Shown here in pieces: positions 47,801 through 59,797 of a stretch of 64,000 nucleotides of DNA. The stretch comes from Cymbidium sinense (lineage: Eukaryota > Streptophyta > Magnoliopsida > Asparagales > Orchidaceae). A model generated the notes under the pieces. The model worked only from the letters and a program-made list of their open reading frames with translations. It had not been told where the DNA came from and made no database searches. Where the stretch lies: NCBI GenBank assembly GCA_021442155.1, contig CM038222.1, positions 56,477,352-56,541,351 of the forward strand. The letters are read 5' to 3'. A program made the translations under genes and the position numbers. Position 1 is the stretch's first letter. The number at the start of each line of letters is the position of its first letter.

Positions 47801-50800
47801 AATCCAAAAATATAAAATTTATAATAAATAATTCTAATATATATATATATATATATATGGCTAATAATGAGCTTAACACGATTGAATAAATGTTTGTTTT
47901 TATTTGGCTCGTTTAAAAATTATTTTAAACACATGTATTTGTGTTTGACTCATTTACACAAGGGTCGTTTAGGATCACTTTTTTATTATTAGTTTTCATT
48001 TTATTTTGTTTATTTTTTGATCTGAAATAAATTTTTTTGGCGGTGATAGCTATCCTGAAAAACACTCAAAACATCATATGATTGTTTTGAATATTTTTAA
48101 AAATATTATGATTTTTTTTTTCAGTAACAAAAAATAAAAGCACTTAAAAATATGTTTAAGGAACAATTTTTTTTTTTTTAAATAATGTAAAAACAAAAGT
48201 AAAAAAATGCAAAACAAAATTGATCCTAAACATGCCCTTAATAAATGAATCGAACACAAGTTGTTTGTAAACAACAAGTTTTTTGGATAAATTTAAAGTG
48301 GCCTAATAGTTACAAAGTTTGCTCTTATAACTTTTCCAATGTAATGTTTTCTTAATCTATCATTTCTAATTTTGCCATTCATTCATGTTAATATTCTCAT
48401 TTTTAACATGTGCAACTTGTCTATTAATGATTTTTTATTGCCAAAATTTTAGATCCACACAACATAGTTATCCTAATTGCAATTTTATAAAATTTACATT
48501 TCATCAATTATCACATAATACTCTTGAGATACTTTTTTATTTTATTCACTTACCTTCAATTATAGAAATTTTATGCTCATTTATATGTGCATTCTTTTTT
48601 ATTATGTATTATATATATATTGAAGTGTTTCACACATGGGTATTTATTAATTTTTACAGATACATGGTAATATCATACTAATTTGAATTGCATATTATAC
48701 ATGGTACTTGCTATACTGATCCTAATGCTTTTATCTTCTACATTTTTTTTAATTGTTTTAACTTTTCACTTAATTGCACAATTGTCTTGTCCATTTGAAT
48801 TTTCATATATAAAAGCATACACCAATATACCCTACTTAAATATCGTTTACAAAGATCTACATATTTATGAAAAAAGTTACTTTCTTAATGTTGACAAAAA
48901 TGCTCCATTATTTATATCAGTAATAAAATATGCATTTGTGACACAATTTTTTTTAACGTGCATAAAATCAATTCTTGTGGTACTTGATTATATGCTTTCA
49001 CAGGATAAATAAAATTCATTTGGAGTTCTTTATCTTGCTTTATATTTTTTGATTAATTTTCTTGTCACAAAAATTGCTTTTGTAGTTGATAATTTTGTAT
49101 AAATAACTTCATTTTGAGTACTTATTTTTATTTTTCTAAGGAAATATTTTATTAACCTCTTCCCAAACTTTCATTGGATGTCTCATAAAATTGATTATAT
49201 ATTTATTTTTCATAATTTTTTTTGATATTTTTGAGCATCTCCTTGGTTTTTGATTAATGAATAATAATACTAAAGAATTTTTTTTTTTCTGATCATTTGA
49301 CATCATCTTATCCTTTAAAATTTTATGAAAATATTTGTTAGCTGAGCTACTCTAATATTCCCTATAACTCTCCAAATTTTTATTGGTACCTCATATATCG
49401 TTAAACCTTTTTTAATTTAGTTTTTGTAAGTTAGCTCTACTTCTCTTTAGTTGGTTCATTTTATAAAATATCTCATTATTTTGTTTATTATGCTTTTCAA
49501 AATGATTTATTCTTTTAAAACTCCGTTGAAATTCTCTTTTAACAGAATTTTAAATTAACAAAATGTGATGTTTCTTTTGTTTCTTTTTTAATTAAGGTCT
49601 TATATCTTTATACATTTAACTTAATGCAAGTTTATAGTTCTCTTTTCTTTTGACTTAGTTTTTCTATGCATTTTTTCTCCTTGCTTTATATCCAGTCTAT
49701 TATATAAAGTTTCACTATCCTCTGCTTGTAGGATATCTAGCTCTCTAATGATCATTGTAAAGTTTGTTAGCATTTTCATTTTTCCACTCCTTAAAAAGTA
49801 CATTTCCTTTAATTTATAAAATTTCTCTTTTTATTTCACTACCTAGTCTCCTTATACATGGTTTATTTTTTTTTACTCTCTTCAATCTTTTGCATTGATT
49901 ATTTAATAGAATTAATCATCTTATCTCTCATATGGTTATTTGTGGCTTATAACTATTTTCTTTGCAAAATTTACATCTTGCATAAGTTATTACATCTAAT
50001 TTAAAATTTCTATAAAAAAGGTGTTGTGCATAGCTTAGATCCTAATATGTCCCAAGTTTGAATTGATAATAAAGTTTATATATCACAATGTCTTCTAGAA
50101 ATAGTTCTATTGGAAAATGAAAAAAAAAAAAATTAAAACGAATCGAAGTTTTAATAAATCAATGATAATAATTAATTGAAATGCAACTTAAATATAAACA
50201 ATTTTGAACTTGATTTTAGACAATTTCTGCATACTTATTATAGAATTAAGGATAATTTGTACACATTTGATAGAAGCTATAAATATTTTTAAGATAATTT
50301 GTACACATTTTATAGAATTAGGGATAATTTGTACACATTTGATAGAGATTATTTTGCTATTAATATCTATTTCATTATAATTCTTGGGCAAAAGTTGAAT
50401 GTGCTTTTGGCCATAATTCACTCACGATAATAAATTGGGCTTCTTGCAATCTTTAGTTTGCTAGTTATTTAAGTTATCCTCTTCCATGTTAGTATTTTTT
50501 AAGGTAGTGCTCTACATCTCAAATTTTTTTTTTAGCACATCAACATCAGTATAATATATATTCAAATTTGATCATATTAAATAAAGCTCTAATTCATAAA
50601 TATTTTTTGAAAGATGAATTAGATGTAAACAAAAGATCTATATTTACATAATGATTCATCAAGAAATCCTGCATTAGTGTTGTATCAAAGCCAAAATTTC
50701 TATGATTGGGGCTTCATGTGGGCTCAGCTAAACAAATTTTAATAGGTTAAAGTAATTTCCAATGGCATGATTCAGAAGGTTTACTATGGTAATACTAACA

Positions 50801-53800
50801 TTGGATTCAAATGAAGTTGATGAGACCATACATTATTTGTGAAACACACAGCTTAGAAGTCTACGCACTAGTAGTTTATGTTGATGCAAGACATTATTAT
50901 AATAGGTAGTGGCCGGAAGGAATGATGAATTCAATTAAAAGATTGCTCCATGAATTTACCATCAAATAATTAGACAAATTAAAGTACTATTTTGTTATTA
51001 AAGTAATTTCCTCTCAATGTGAAATTTTTTTTCGCAAGAAACAAATAAATTAGGATACAAATGTGCCAAGAGCCTATGAAATTTAATTATAAACTTGGAG
51101 ATTTTCGAAAGACACAGTAGCAAAAAGAATCTTCCATTGAGACTAGTGGAAAGACTTATCTATTTATCACATATTAGACATAATATTGCCTAGACAATTG
51201 ATGTGGTGATACATGCCCAATCTTAAAGAATAATAACTTGGGGCAATATATAGAATTCTTTAATATTTGAAGGAATTTTGAGCAAATGATTTTCATTCTA
51301 AAGGGATATGATTAGACTTTTGAAGCATGCACAAATATTAATTATGCAAGTTCTATGGTTTATGGTTGGCCAACTTATTAACAAATTTTTAGAAGGCAAC
51401 TTCGTGATTTGGAGATATTAAAAATAAAATGTGGTAGAATGATCTAATGTAGATGTGAATTTAGTTTATGGCACTGAGAAGTTTCAAATTGTTTTGGCTA
51501 AAAATTATTTTGGAGAATTTAAAGGTTGAATGGATTTGTTCTATGAGGTTTTATCATGATCGCAAATCAATCATCAATATTGCATATCATTCCATATAAT
51601 GCGATCATTGAAAGCATACTAAAGTTGATATACGCTTCATAAAGGAGAAGCTTGAAGTTTGTACTTTGTAGTTTTTTATGAATTATTGGGCAAGTTTGGA
51701 ATGGATGACATCTTTTCATTCATTCAAGGGGAGTGTACAACGCCTACATAAATTTTGTTAATTGGGGCCCACATTGACCAAGACATCCGTCATCTTTCCT
51801 CCCTCTTCTACAGCCGCCTAATTGATCCATGGGATTCCCATTGCCTACTTACCAATCCGTAGACTAATGTAATTATTTTATAATTCTGTTGTGATTTTGT
51901 ATTTTCTTGTTAAATGCTTTCTAGGATTGTATAAGTTCTATACATATTGAAATGAAATAAAGTCAACTAATTTTCTCCAATTCTTGTCAAAAATTAATAT
52001 TAGAAAAAACTGGGCCATTTGTGAAATCTTTGAGTAATGGAATGGGAAGTGAGTTGATGATTATTTCATTTTAATTTTTGTTAACCACTGTAGATTTGTT
52101 AAGAAAGGCAGAGGTAAACCTAAAAAGACTTAGTTAGAAAGTGTAAAGAATGACCTTATTTTATAAAAATTCAATGAGAATATGACATTTAATAGGACAC
52201 AATGAAGAAAAAGGATTCATGTAGCCAACCACATGTAGTGGGATAAAGGCTTGTTGTTGTTATTGTTGTTGCTGCAGAGACGTGTTTATATTTTTGCTTC
52301 GTCAGAGTTTGATATCTGCTAACGGCTACAGTTTACAGGTGTGCAGATACAGGCCCCTTGAGGATGAGTTGAGTTCCCCTGCTATTTCAGAATTGCAGAA
52401 GTACATGACAGATGAAGATTATAGGTAAATTGTCTCCTATTTTCACTTCATTTTCATTTGATCTTCCATCACATTGCAGTGAAAATTTTCATTTTAAATT
52501 GATTTATTTATTTTCAAGGGCACAATTTTTCTCGTATTTGAGTTCACTTGAAGTTAAACAAATGTTTTGTTCCAGTTTTCTTTAATAAAATTTTATATGC
52601 ACATTTATTTATCATAGTAAATTTTTTTAGCATGCTTATTTAGGAAAATCTTTCTGATAAAGATAAATTAAATACCATGCTTAGCTTAGAATTTAGTGTA
52701 CTATGATATATCATTGATTTTAAGCAGCAAAACCTGGTAAGAAGGAGAGGCTAAGCACAAACCATCTTTTAATGGATTCTATGTTGTGATATTTGCAACT
52801 TTAAAAAAGCTAAGAGCTTGTTTGGGAAATAAGATAAATTCGGTTTTTTCACTTTTCTTTGAAAATCAAGTTGGGTTTGAAGGTAAAATTCATTTTTTTG
52901 CATTTTCTTTTTAAATCAAGTTTAATTTGAGTTGGTAGGCTTCAAAACTTGAATGAGGAGAAAATTCTTTGAGGTAAAATTGTTATTTGAGGATGACTAA
53001 TTTAGTTTCAAGTTACTAATTTAGAAAATTGTAATAAATTGAGAAAATTATTATTTTTAGATTATTTATGGAAGAGCAAGATGTCAAAGATATAGAATAA
53101 GGAAATTCTTTTCAAGGAAGATGTTTTAATTGAGGTGAGATATTTAATTTTTGATACATGACTAACTCAACCCATGTTTTATAACCTAAATCTTTTTCAA
53201 GACCTGCACAACTTGACACATAGGTTTGTAATACAACTTTCTAGTGTTTTCCAAGAATTTGGTGGTAATATAGGGTTATCACCTAATTGCTAAAAGAATA
53301 CACAATAGCAAGTGTTTTATAACTAGAATAGAGCCTTTTAATGATTTGCTTCTCGATGAATAATTGAATTTCTTTTATATTTCACCCAAAATGATATAAC
53401 AAGGTAAGCACAAATTTAATTTGTATTCATTAGCTTTTCATTTTCCTTATGTGCTTTATTTATAGCCAAGAGAATGTCAAATAAATCTCTGGAAGAAAGC
53501 ATTAAAAATACTTACAAAATACACCTCAAAAGTTGCGTTGTGCACTAGCTATTTAAACTGAATATAATTATGTAATTTTGGTTCTAAATGTTAAGCTATT
53601 TATATAAATCAGTAGATTTTCATTTCTCTAAGATTTTTTTAATATATCAAATTTATTAGATTGTGTTTTAATTAATTAGTTAAAAAAATTTATTTTTTAC
53701 TATGTTATTCATTTTAGCTAAAAATTGAACTGAATAAATTGAATTATATTTTGGATCGATTATTTGAATTTTATATATTATTTGGATGGTTCAATTATTT

Positions 53801-54485
53801 TAAGTTATTCGGTTCGGTCTATTTCGATTTAACAAAAAATTTGGTCGAATCGATCGAATGCACACTCCTACTCAGAAGACATCCCAATGACTCCAAAAAC
53901 TAGTATTTACTTAATTGTTTTAGGCGGCTCTCAATTATTTCTAAATAAAGCTAGCCTAATTGTCACTGTTTTTCATAATTTTGGCTCTTTAGGAGAAAAC
54001 TAATGTTTTATAAATTAAATAAATTTATTTTAATAAAAATATATTATATTATGTTTGAATTTATATATAATTAACTCAATGGATCTAATCTTTATCGCAC
54101 ACTTTCAAAATAAAAAGCGATTCCAGCGTGTCGGATCTGATACCGTTTGACAAGCTCCAACACGTGCGGATACAAACACGGTTCGTCAACACTAAAATAT
54201 CGATTAAAATAATATTAAAAAATTAAAGGGACATGCGTGTCCTAAATAATTGAATTAAAATTAAATAAAAAATATTTTAAATATAGTTTGTTATATTTTG
54301 AATTATTGTAGAGAGTTTTGAAAATTTAGAGAATGAGATTTGAGCTAAAAAGAGAGAATAATAAAATATATTTATTATAAATAATTAAAATTATAAAAAA
54401 ATTATAATTAAATTTATAAATTTAGAATTAATAATAAATTTTATTCATTAAGATTATTAAAGTGCAATAAAATAAATTACTTAAG

Positions 54486-54553
<68 letters not shown>

Positions 54554-57500
54554 ATATATAAATAAAACTTAAGTAATTAATTTAAATTTTTTAATTAAAT
54601 GACTTTTTTTATTATTTTTAATATTTTATCTATTTAATTTATACATATTATTTTTAATTATTATTATAATGTCATATCCAACGTGTGTCCGTGTCTCATA
54701 TTTTTAAAAATAGAAGTTACCCGTGTCGTGTCGTATCGTATCCGTGTCTCTGCATCATAGATCTAATGTAATTGAAATTAATCCCAAATTCATTGACTAT
54801 AATAAGGTGGCTTCAATAACCCAGTTAATACAGGATTATCATGAATTTTTAATATACGAATAAGGTCAAAATGTGGATATTTTTGTGTGGAAATATGTAG
54901 GTATTAGTAAGCTACCATAGAATTTTCAAAGTGAAAATTAAAATTTTATACCTATAAAAAAACTGATGAAGTATATTCTTAATTAATATAATTAAATGTG
55001 ATTGTTGTGCAAAAAAAAAAAGTAATGATCTAACTGCAATACATATAGTCACATAAATTTATTAATAATATTAGTAATTAATTTGAGATAAAATATATCT
55101 TTTAGGGCATGATTTTTAATTTTTATTTATATAAATTATAAAATTTAATAAATTAAAAATGGAAAATAAGTTTAAACACTTTGTCAATAATCATAAATAA
55201 ATATGTAATAAGATAAAATCATAATTTAGGTTAAGTTTTAGTAAAAATCAAGTTCTTTTTGGATTTGTGTTTATCATCCTTAATATTTTGGTAAATTTCA
55301 CTCATTCAATTTATATTGTAAAATATTATAAATACAGTAACTAGACTAAGATAACCTTGAATATTCACTTTGCACCTTAGTCAATGTAAATTATTTATTT
55401 TAGCAGTAAGTTGGTTCAGTGGAAGAAAATAATTAGTCTATCATTAGATGATTTTGCATACTGTTTGTTATCACCAAATCATTGATGAACTAAGTATTGT
55501 AGTTATCAAATCACCAAATAAAAAATCATACGATTTGTCAGCACCAAATCATTGATTTTGCATGTTAACATGAGCCACCTAGGCTTATGGAGTTAATAAA
55601 TGATGAAGACAACATGGATGTTATCTTTAAAGTATCCTTGCTTACAGTCAATCTAACACTTGAGCCACATCCATTTTTTTTTTGTTGGCCCATATAAGCT
55701 AAATATTTCTCTTTACTGCTAATCATTGTATATTTTTTTGTGAAGTTGTCTGATTGTAAATATGGAGTTTAAAATTGTGTCTTCGCCATTGAGGTTGTAT
55801 GTATCCTCTTATGTCATCTTTGTCTAGACAAAATGAATGCTACCTGCTACACGCGGGCAATACGTGCGCCGCACCCTTCTATGAATTTTTATTCATTTGC
55901 TCCCTATTATATCTAACTAGTCTTCTGCAATCAATCATATAAGGCGTAGATCTAATCTAAAAACCACTCTTTGTAAAAAAAAAAAGGCTAGTTTATAGCT
56001 TGAAGTAGTTGTTCTATTGACTGTTGAAAGTCGGCTTGTGTCAGCAAGCTCGATAAGATTATTTGGGGCTATGATCAACCCCTGCGCTTACTTTGATAGA
56101 CCTTCAACTAGACCATTTGGCGTCTTGGCAAAAGGCAAGACACCATATGAAATTATCAAGCATTACATCATAAAAAGCCTATAAAATTCGTGCTCTCTGC
56201 ATGCATGTTCTTGATTCTACATCATTTGCATATTATTTACAAGATTTAATTGTGAAGTTAGAAAGCATATTGACTTAAATGTAGGAAATATTATAAGATT
56301 GTGAATGCTAAAAGAAGTTTTGAAAGAGTATAATGAAGGCCACTTTGTTATGGTTTTTATATATAACTTGATTGCTTTCGACAAATCATATATATAAGAA
56401 ATTGAGCCTATGATTCTTTTCAAGTAAGTTGGAAAGTTTAGTTTGGATGCTTTTTGTTCTTGATTTTTCTCTTGATATGCACGTATGTCTTATTTTATAC
56501 ATGAAAGATTTTTAATACACCATGTAGGAACATTCAAACTTCAAGATTTGCCTATTGATTCTTCTACATAGGCATTTCTATTCGAGTGCTAATTCTATTA
56601 AGGTTATCATCCTTACTCTATTATGTGGATGATTATATTGTTTATAACACTTGAAAGGGGACACCCCAAGATAATTGATGCAATATAGTGTTGGCCAATA
56701 AAAGAGATGGTGGTAAGACCTGCAATGACTTATGGTGAGTTTCTAATAAAAGCGAAACATAAGTTAAAGTTACTGGCGATGAGGATGCTCGGTGGATGAG
56801 TGGCTTTACCCTTAGAGATAGAATGCAAAATGAGTATGTTCGGGAAAAGTTGGAGTAGCTCCGGTGGTAGATAAGATTAGGGAGAGTCGCCTAGATGATT
56901 TGGCCACATAAAGCATCGGCCATCCATGACCGATTAGGAGAGTAGATCATTAGATTTCTTATGTTAAGAAAGGTAGAGGTAGACCTAAAAAAGTTAAGAT
57001 GTAAAAAATGATCTTAGTATCTTGAATTAAATGAGAATTTGTAATAGGACACAATGGAGACGAAGGATTCATGTAGCCGACCCCACCTAGTGGGATTAAG
57101 GCTTCTTGTTATTGTTGTTGTTGTTGTTGTTATTGTCACTATTCAGCCAATTCACCTTATGAGTCTAATTTCTTATAGGCCAATCATAAGGATTCAAACG
57201 GCTATAAAGGAACTTAATTAGACAAGTTTCTAGGCTTTTAAAGGAATTTAATTAGACAAGTTTCTAGGCTTTTAAGACCCCTCATCAATTTTCTTTAAAA
57301 TTTGTTTTATTTTTTAGTTTTAAATTAGATCAAGTGTAACAAATTAAAAATAATCTCATCCTTCATGTAATAAGGATACTGATGGGAATAATCTCATCTT
57401 TTATATTGATTTATTCATTGGAACTTCTATAACTCTTTTGTAGCTCAGACAATTTTCTACATCTCTTTTGAATGTCACAGCTTTTCTGTTAACTTCTACA

Positions 57501-57991
57501 TTCTACTTCGTGCCGTAGATCGGTTTACAGCCAATTACAACAGATTTCCTGGATTGTTTGATAAGTATGTATGGATGCCACCTTCCATTTATTTTTCTCT
57601 TTATTATTTTCCTTTAAACAAAAGACTAATACTAAAACTTTACAGTGAAATGGAGGAAGACATATCTAGATTGAAGACCATTGCAGTTGCTGTACTGAAT
57701 GACTCTGGTCTCCATGGTTCCACTCTATCTGAGGACCTAATCAATGAAATGTGCAGATTTGGAGGTGCTGAAATTCATCCAGTAGCAGCCTTCATTGGCG
57801 GAGTTGCCTCCCAGGAAGCAATCAAGGTATGGATCTCTTCCAGTTCTCATTTTATTTACTACTATGAACATAAAAATAATAATAATTTTGGTTTCTTGTT
57901 CTTACAGCTTATTACAAAACAATTTGTGCCGTTGAATGGGACGCTGGTTTTCAATGGAATTGATCAGAAGTCTCAGGTGCTTTCTGTATAA
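38861..57991 (+). CDS. AXR1: AXR1: NEDD8-activating enzyme E1 regulatory subunit, 14 coding exons
   Basis: AXR1 pairs with ECR1/UBA3 to adenylate NEDD8 (RUB), which then modifies cullins of SCF ligases; in plants this supports auxin signalling. Exons: 38861-38901, 39265-39437, 39517-39680, 41872-41982, 42076-42155, 42409-42559, 42657-42750, 43840-43928, 44148-44221, 44322-44484, 52339-52424, 57481-57564, 57646-57826, 57908-57991. All introns are GT-AG and the exons sum to 1,575 nt (524 aa plus TAA), near the family's usual 520-540. The start has YDRQLRIWG (residues 9-17), then a ThiF-like nucleotide-binding fold with [12 protein letters not shown] at 34-45 and VVDG at 55-58. FCKNARKL precedes the exon 10/11 junction at residue 380, and [18 protein letters not shown] and [11 protein letters not shown] are conserved C-terminal blocks. 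Like its relatives it lacks the catalytic Cys domain of the partner. No frame break is seen, so it is probably functional. Introns 3, 10 and 11 are swollen by transposons. Confidence 0.95.
39862..41140 (+). mobile_element. RTE LINE fragment in AXR1 intron 3
   Basis: A 5'-truncated copy corresponding to about 19250-20520 of the LINE at 17523: [13 protein letters not shown] start, the reverse transcriptase in broken frames, [20 protein letters not shown] at 40550-40620, and a 3' end with CCCACGTAGTGGGATAAAGG then TTATTATTGTT. Many stops. It lies in the same orientation as AXR1, within intron 3 (39681-41871). No target-site duplication was evident. Confidence 0.88.
44899..44994 (+). other. Possible alternative terminal exon in AXR1 intron 10
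   Basis: A good acceptor (ATTTTCAG) precedes 44899. Exon 10 ends in phase 0, so splicing there adds 31 codons ([20 protein letters not shown] then [11 protein letters not shown]) before TGA. The product would stop at about residue 411 and lose the C-terminal region. This is only a prediction; a decoy acceptor is equally possible. Confidence 0.25.
44995..46400. other. AXR1 intron 10, unassigned part
   Basis: GC-richer patches at 45195-45300 and 45470-45600 suggest an old LTR retrotransposon. The open frame 45397-45615 has no recognised domain. A run of alternating CATGAT repeats lies near 45797-45817. No firm assignment. Confidence 0.3.
46401..46816. repeat. Tandem duplication of about 209 bp in AXR1 intron 10
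   Basis: The unit starting TTAGCAGCTCTCACTAGCAT at 46401 recurs at 46610. The copies are roughly 93-95% alike by eye, with small differences such as GATATGCGGCATA against GACATGCGTAATA. This duplication is older than the identical one at 13044. Confidence 0.88.
46817..47960. other. AXR1 intron 10, AT-rich unassigned part
   Basis: No gene. TA runs lie at about 47598-47610 and 47838-47860. GCTCATTCAAAATTTGG and GCTCGTTTAAAAATT words at 47660-47930 suggest a worn hAT-type repeat. Confidence 0.3.
47961..48239. mobile_element. MITE-like element with inverted ends in AXR1 intron 10
   Basis: The left end AGGGTCGTTTAGGATCACTT pairs with the right end, which on the other strand reads AGGGCATGTTTAGGATCAAT. 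The 279-bp interior is AT-rich and non-coding. The ends resemble Tourist or hAT MITEs, but I could not define a target-site duplication. Confidence 0.55.
48300..49990 (-). mobile_element. Old RTE LINE fragment, minus strand, in AXR1 intron 10
   Basis: Read on the minus strand, words of the LINE at 17523 recur in order. [15 protein letters not shown] (about 49700) matches LYNRLDTKEGDR. Then NEIFYKMNQ (about 49450) matches MRYFDKLFN in shifted frame, and NLESYREY and ANKYFHKIL (about 49350) fall in the IPIEVWKCLGD...NLFNVLLK region. Near 49000, [10 protein letters not shown] corresponds to AYDKISRDVL of the RT. Frames are broken throughout, and the 3' limit near 48300 is approximate. Plus-strand open frames at 48385-48681 and 48683-49012 are shadows of it. 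Confidence 0.7.
50250..50347. repeat. Short minisatellite in AXR1 intron 10
   Basis: GATAATTTGTACACATTT occurs three times (about 50250, 50294 and 50329), with GATAGAA/TATAGAA spacers. It produces the repeated IKCVQII peptide in a minus-strand open frame, which is therefore not a gene. Confidence 0.75.
50690..51990 (+). mobile_element. Copia remnant: RT tail, RNase H, polypurine tract and 3' LTR start
   Basis: At about 51140 the plus strand reads [18 protein letters not shown], the copia L-V-G-x-L-I-Y-L-S-x-T-R-P-D-I-A motif. Near 51395, EGNFVIWR matches G-N-L-V-T-W-R. After several frameshifts come [12 protein letters not shown] words (about 51630) and [10 protein letters not shown] (K-L-G-M-x-D-I). 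A polypurine tract AAGGGGAG leads directly into TGTACAACGC at 51734, a convincing 3' LTR start. The LTR end near 51990 is uncertain. It sits in AXR1 intron 10, on the sense strand. Confidence 0.75.
52095..52275 (+). mobile_element. RTE LINE 3'-end fragment in AXR1 intron 10
   Basis: It begins TTGTTAAGAAAGGCAGAGG, corresponding to about 20385 of the full copy. It runs through TTTAATAGGACACAATG and CACATGTAGTGGGATAAAGG to (TTG)n. It ends about 65 bp before AXR1 exon 11 (52339), in the sense orientation. Confidence 0.88.
52425..54094. other. AXR1 intron 11, first part, AT-rich
   Basis: No gene. A worn inverted-end repeat may finish at about 53872 (TCGAATCGATCGAATGCACACTCCTA reads, on the other strand, as a TAGGAGTGTGCA hAT-like end), with its opposite end lost. 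Confidence 0.3.
54095..54762. mobile_element. TIR element rich in GTGTC/GACAC words, with TA core, in AXR1 intron 11
   Basis: The left block at 54115-54195 (CGTGTCGGATCTGATACCG, CACGTGCGGATACAAACACGG) and the right block at 54668-54752 (CGTGTGTCCGTGTCTC, CGTGTCGTGTCGTATCGTAT) are inverted relative to each other. They enclose an AT-rich core with a long (TA)n run at 54489-54560. ACACGGATACGACACG-type ends are a known style of plant inverted repeat. Boundaries are approximate. Confidence 0.5.
54763..56686. other. AXR1 intron 11, unassigned part
   Basis: AT-rich, no gene. A GC-richer patch at 55845-55885 and one at 56035-56120 have no recognisable motif. Confidence 0.35.
56687..57135 (+). mobile_element. 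RTE LINE 3' fragment in AXR1 intron 11
   Basis: A copy of the last 400 bp of the LINE, with several small deletions. It has GTTGGCCAATAAAAGAGATG, then [20 protein letters not shown] words, GTAGCCGACCCCACCTAGTG and a tail of (TTG)n at 57105-57130. It lies in the sense orientation about 345 bp before exon 12. Confidence 0.9.
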
Positions 57992-58380
57992 TTGCAATCA
58001 CCTGCTCTCGAATAGGTAACCGGTGTTCTTCCACTTGGTTCATGCAACAACCTGAATCTTTTTCTTTTTCTCCAATTTGTGAAAAATGCTTTTTGTTTAC
58101 TTTTTTTTTTTTTTTGGTTTCAATAATAATGTTTTGTCATCAAGAGAAGAACCTGCGTAAATTTTGTTTTTTTTTTAATAATTTTTTTGGAGAAATTAAC
58201 AGTTGAAGAGAGTTTCATTTAAGAAGATAGTAAATGTTATCCTGTTCCTCTGTGCAAAAAGCTCTGCATTAGTGTATTCTTTAAAGAAACTGTAATATTG
58301 CACCATAGTTTGTAATCTGGAGTTCTCTTGTAGTCAAAACAGTTATCTTTTACTAATCTTATACATCAACTGGGAGTAAA
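57992..58380 (+). other. AXR1 3' untranslated region (approximate)
   Basis: Directly after the TAA. CAATAATAATG near 58120 is a possible plant near-upstream polyadenylation element. The end is not defined by the sequence alone. Confidence 0.4.
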
Positions 58381-59288
58381 AACTGTGGATGGCACTCTGC
58401 TATAGAATCATTATTGTAGACCTGTTCTTTCTGGAGCAACATTTTTTTAGCTTTTTTTTTGTGTTCTCATTCTAAAAAAAAAGAAAAAAAAAATAAAAAA
58501 AATCTAGATTAGTGATTGTGTTCACTAACTTGCAACAATTATTTTAAAAGATAAATGTCTTTGAAATGGAAGCCTTAGAACTCCTGTGGAGAAAGAAAGA
58601 ATGATTAAGTAATACAAAAAAAAAAAAAGTGTAAAAAAATTTCTTAACAATGTTTTGATGGTTGAAGAAAAAATTAGGGCTTATTTAGGATTAATTTTAT
58701 TGTGTTTTATATTTCCATTTTTATGTTAATTTTGAAAATATGTTTGTTTATTTTTTAAAGTATTTTTATTTTTTATTTTTATAAATAAAAATATTGGAAT
58801 AAAAAATATTTTAAATAAATTTTAGATATTTAAGTATTTTTAAAAATAAATATCATCAAATGTGTTTTATTTTGACTCAAAATATACATAAAGTAAGATA
58901 AATTTAGGTGTTAGATATGTAAAAATTGAAATTTAAATGTTAGATATGTAAATACATAAGAATTGTGAGGTATGTGGGTAAATTCTCTAATTAAGTAATT
59001 TTTAATTTGTTTATTACTCCACATAACTATTAGTAGGATTAAAATCAAGTGATAATAATATTTCATATATATATTTTAAATATTTTTATTAAAAAAACTT
59101 TAATTTTAATTTAAGCAAATGACCTAATAGCAAAGTGGCTGGATGCTTTGAAAATTATATAATTAAAAATAAAGTCTCAATAACTTATAATTATGTGTTG
59201 GATATAAGTCAAATGGGCTGATTTGCTGTTTATTTTAACTCATTGGCCTCACATTTTAAAAGTTTTATTAAGCTGATCTTAATGTTTA

Positions 59289-59322
<34 letters not shown>

Positions 59323-59372
59323 AAATTTAGGTATTTGATATGTAAATGCACTATGCATGTAAATTTCTGAAA
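58381..59372. other. Intergenic AT-rich stretch with MITE half-arms
   Basis: At about 58900-58990 the right arm of the 9-bp-TSD MITE family recurs (TTAGGTGTTAGATATGTAAA, AAATACATAAGAATTGTG), and a second worn arm lies at 59325-59368. Their partners are missing. (AT)n at 59291-59320. Confidence 0.5.
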
Positions 59373-59578
59373 TATTTTAATGGGGCATTTACATACATAG
59401 CACATAATTCTTATCTCTTTACATATCTAACACCTAAATTTTCATTTTAACTTAAATAACACCTAAATATGTATTATAAAAATATATTTTTTGTAAATTA
59501 TTAAAATTTAAAATTTTGTTAAATATATATAAATGCATAAGAATTGTGTGATATGTATGTAAATTTTCCTATTTTAAA
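59373..59578. mobile_element. Mutator-type MITE, second copy
   Basis: The element spans 59382-59569 (188 bp). The left arm GGGGCATTTACATACATAGC and the right arm are inverted over about 45 bp and match the copy at 8647. Flanks TATTTTAAT (59373-59381) and TATTTTAAA (59570-59578) are a 9-bp duplication with one mismatch. Confidence 0.75.
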
Positions 59579-59797
59579 ATTATTTAGTTAGAAATAAAAT
59601 AAATAAAAGAGATTATTTTTTTTAGTATTTAATGTGAGATAAAATATAATTAATGTAAACTTTGAAGTTAGTAGCCAAATAACGATGGCTAGCAATCATC
59701 AGCAGTGTGATAAATAGTGGGCAATCATCGATAACGACAATGAGTGAAGATTGACAGTAGCATCATGTGGTGATTGATAATAAAGAACATTGTCTAT
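59579..59797. other. Short spacer
   Basis: No feature seen. Confidence 0.35.

Noticed and set aside
48385..49012. Two plus-strand frames with membrane-like hydrophobic peptides
   Set aside because: They are complements of A-rich LINE sequence on the minus strand. T-rich DNA gives Phe/Leu/Ile codons.
50188..50421. Minus-strand frame with repeated IKCVQII
   Set aside because: It is explained by a three-copy minisatellite in AXR1 intron 10.
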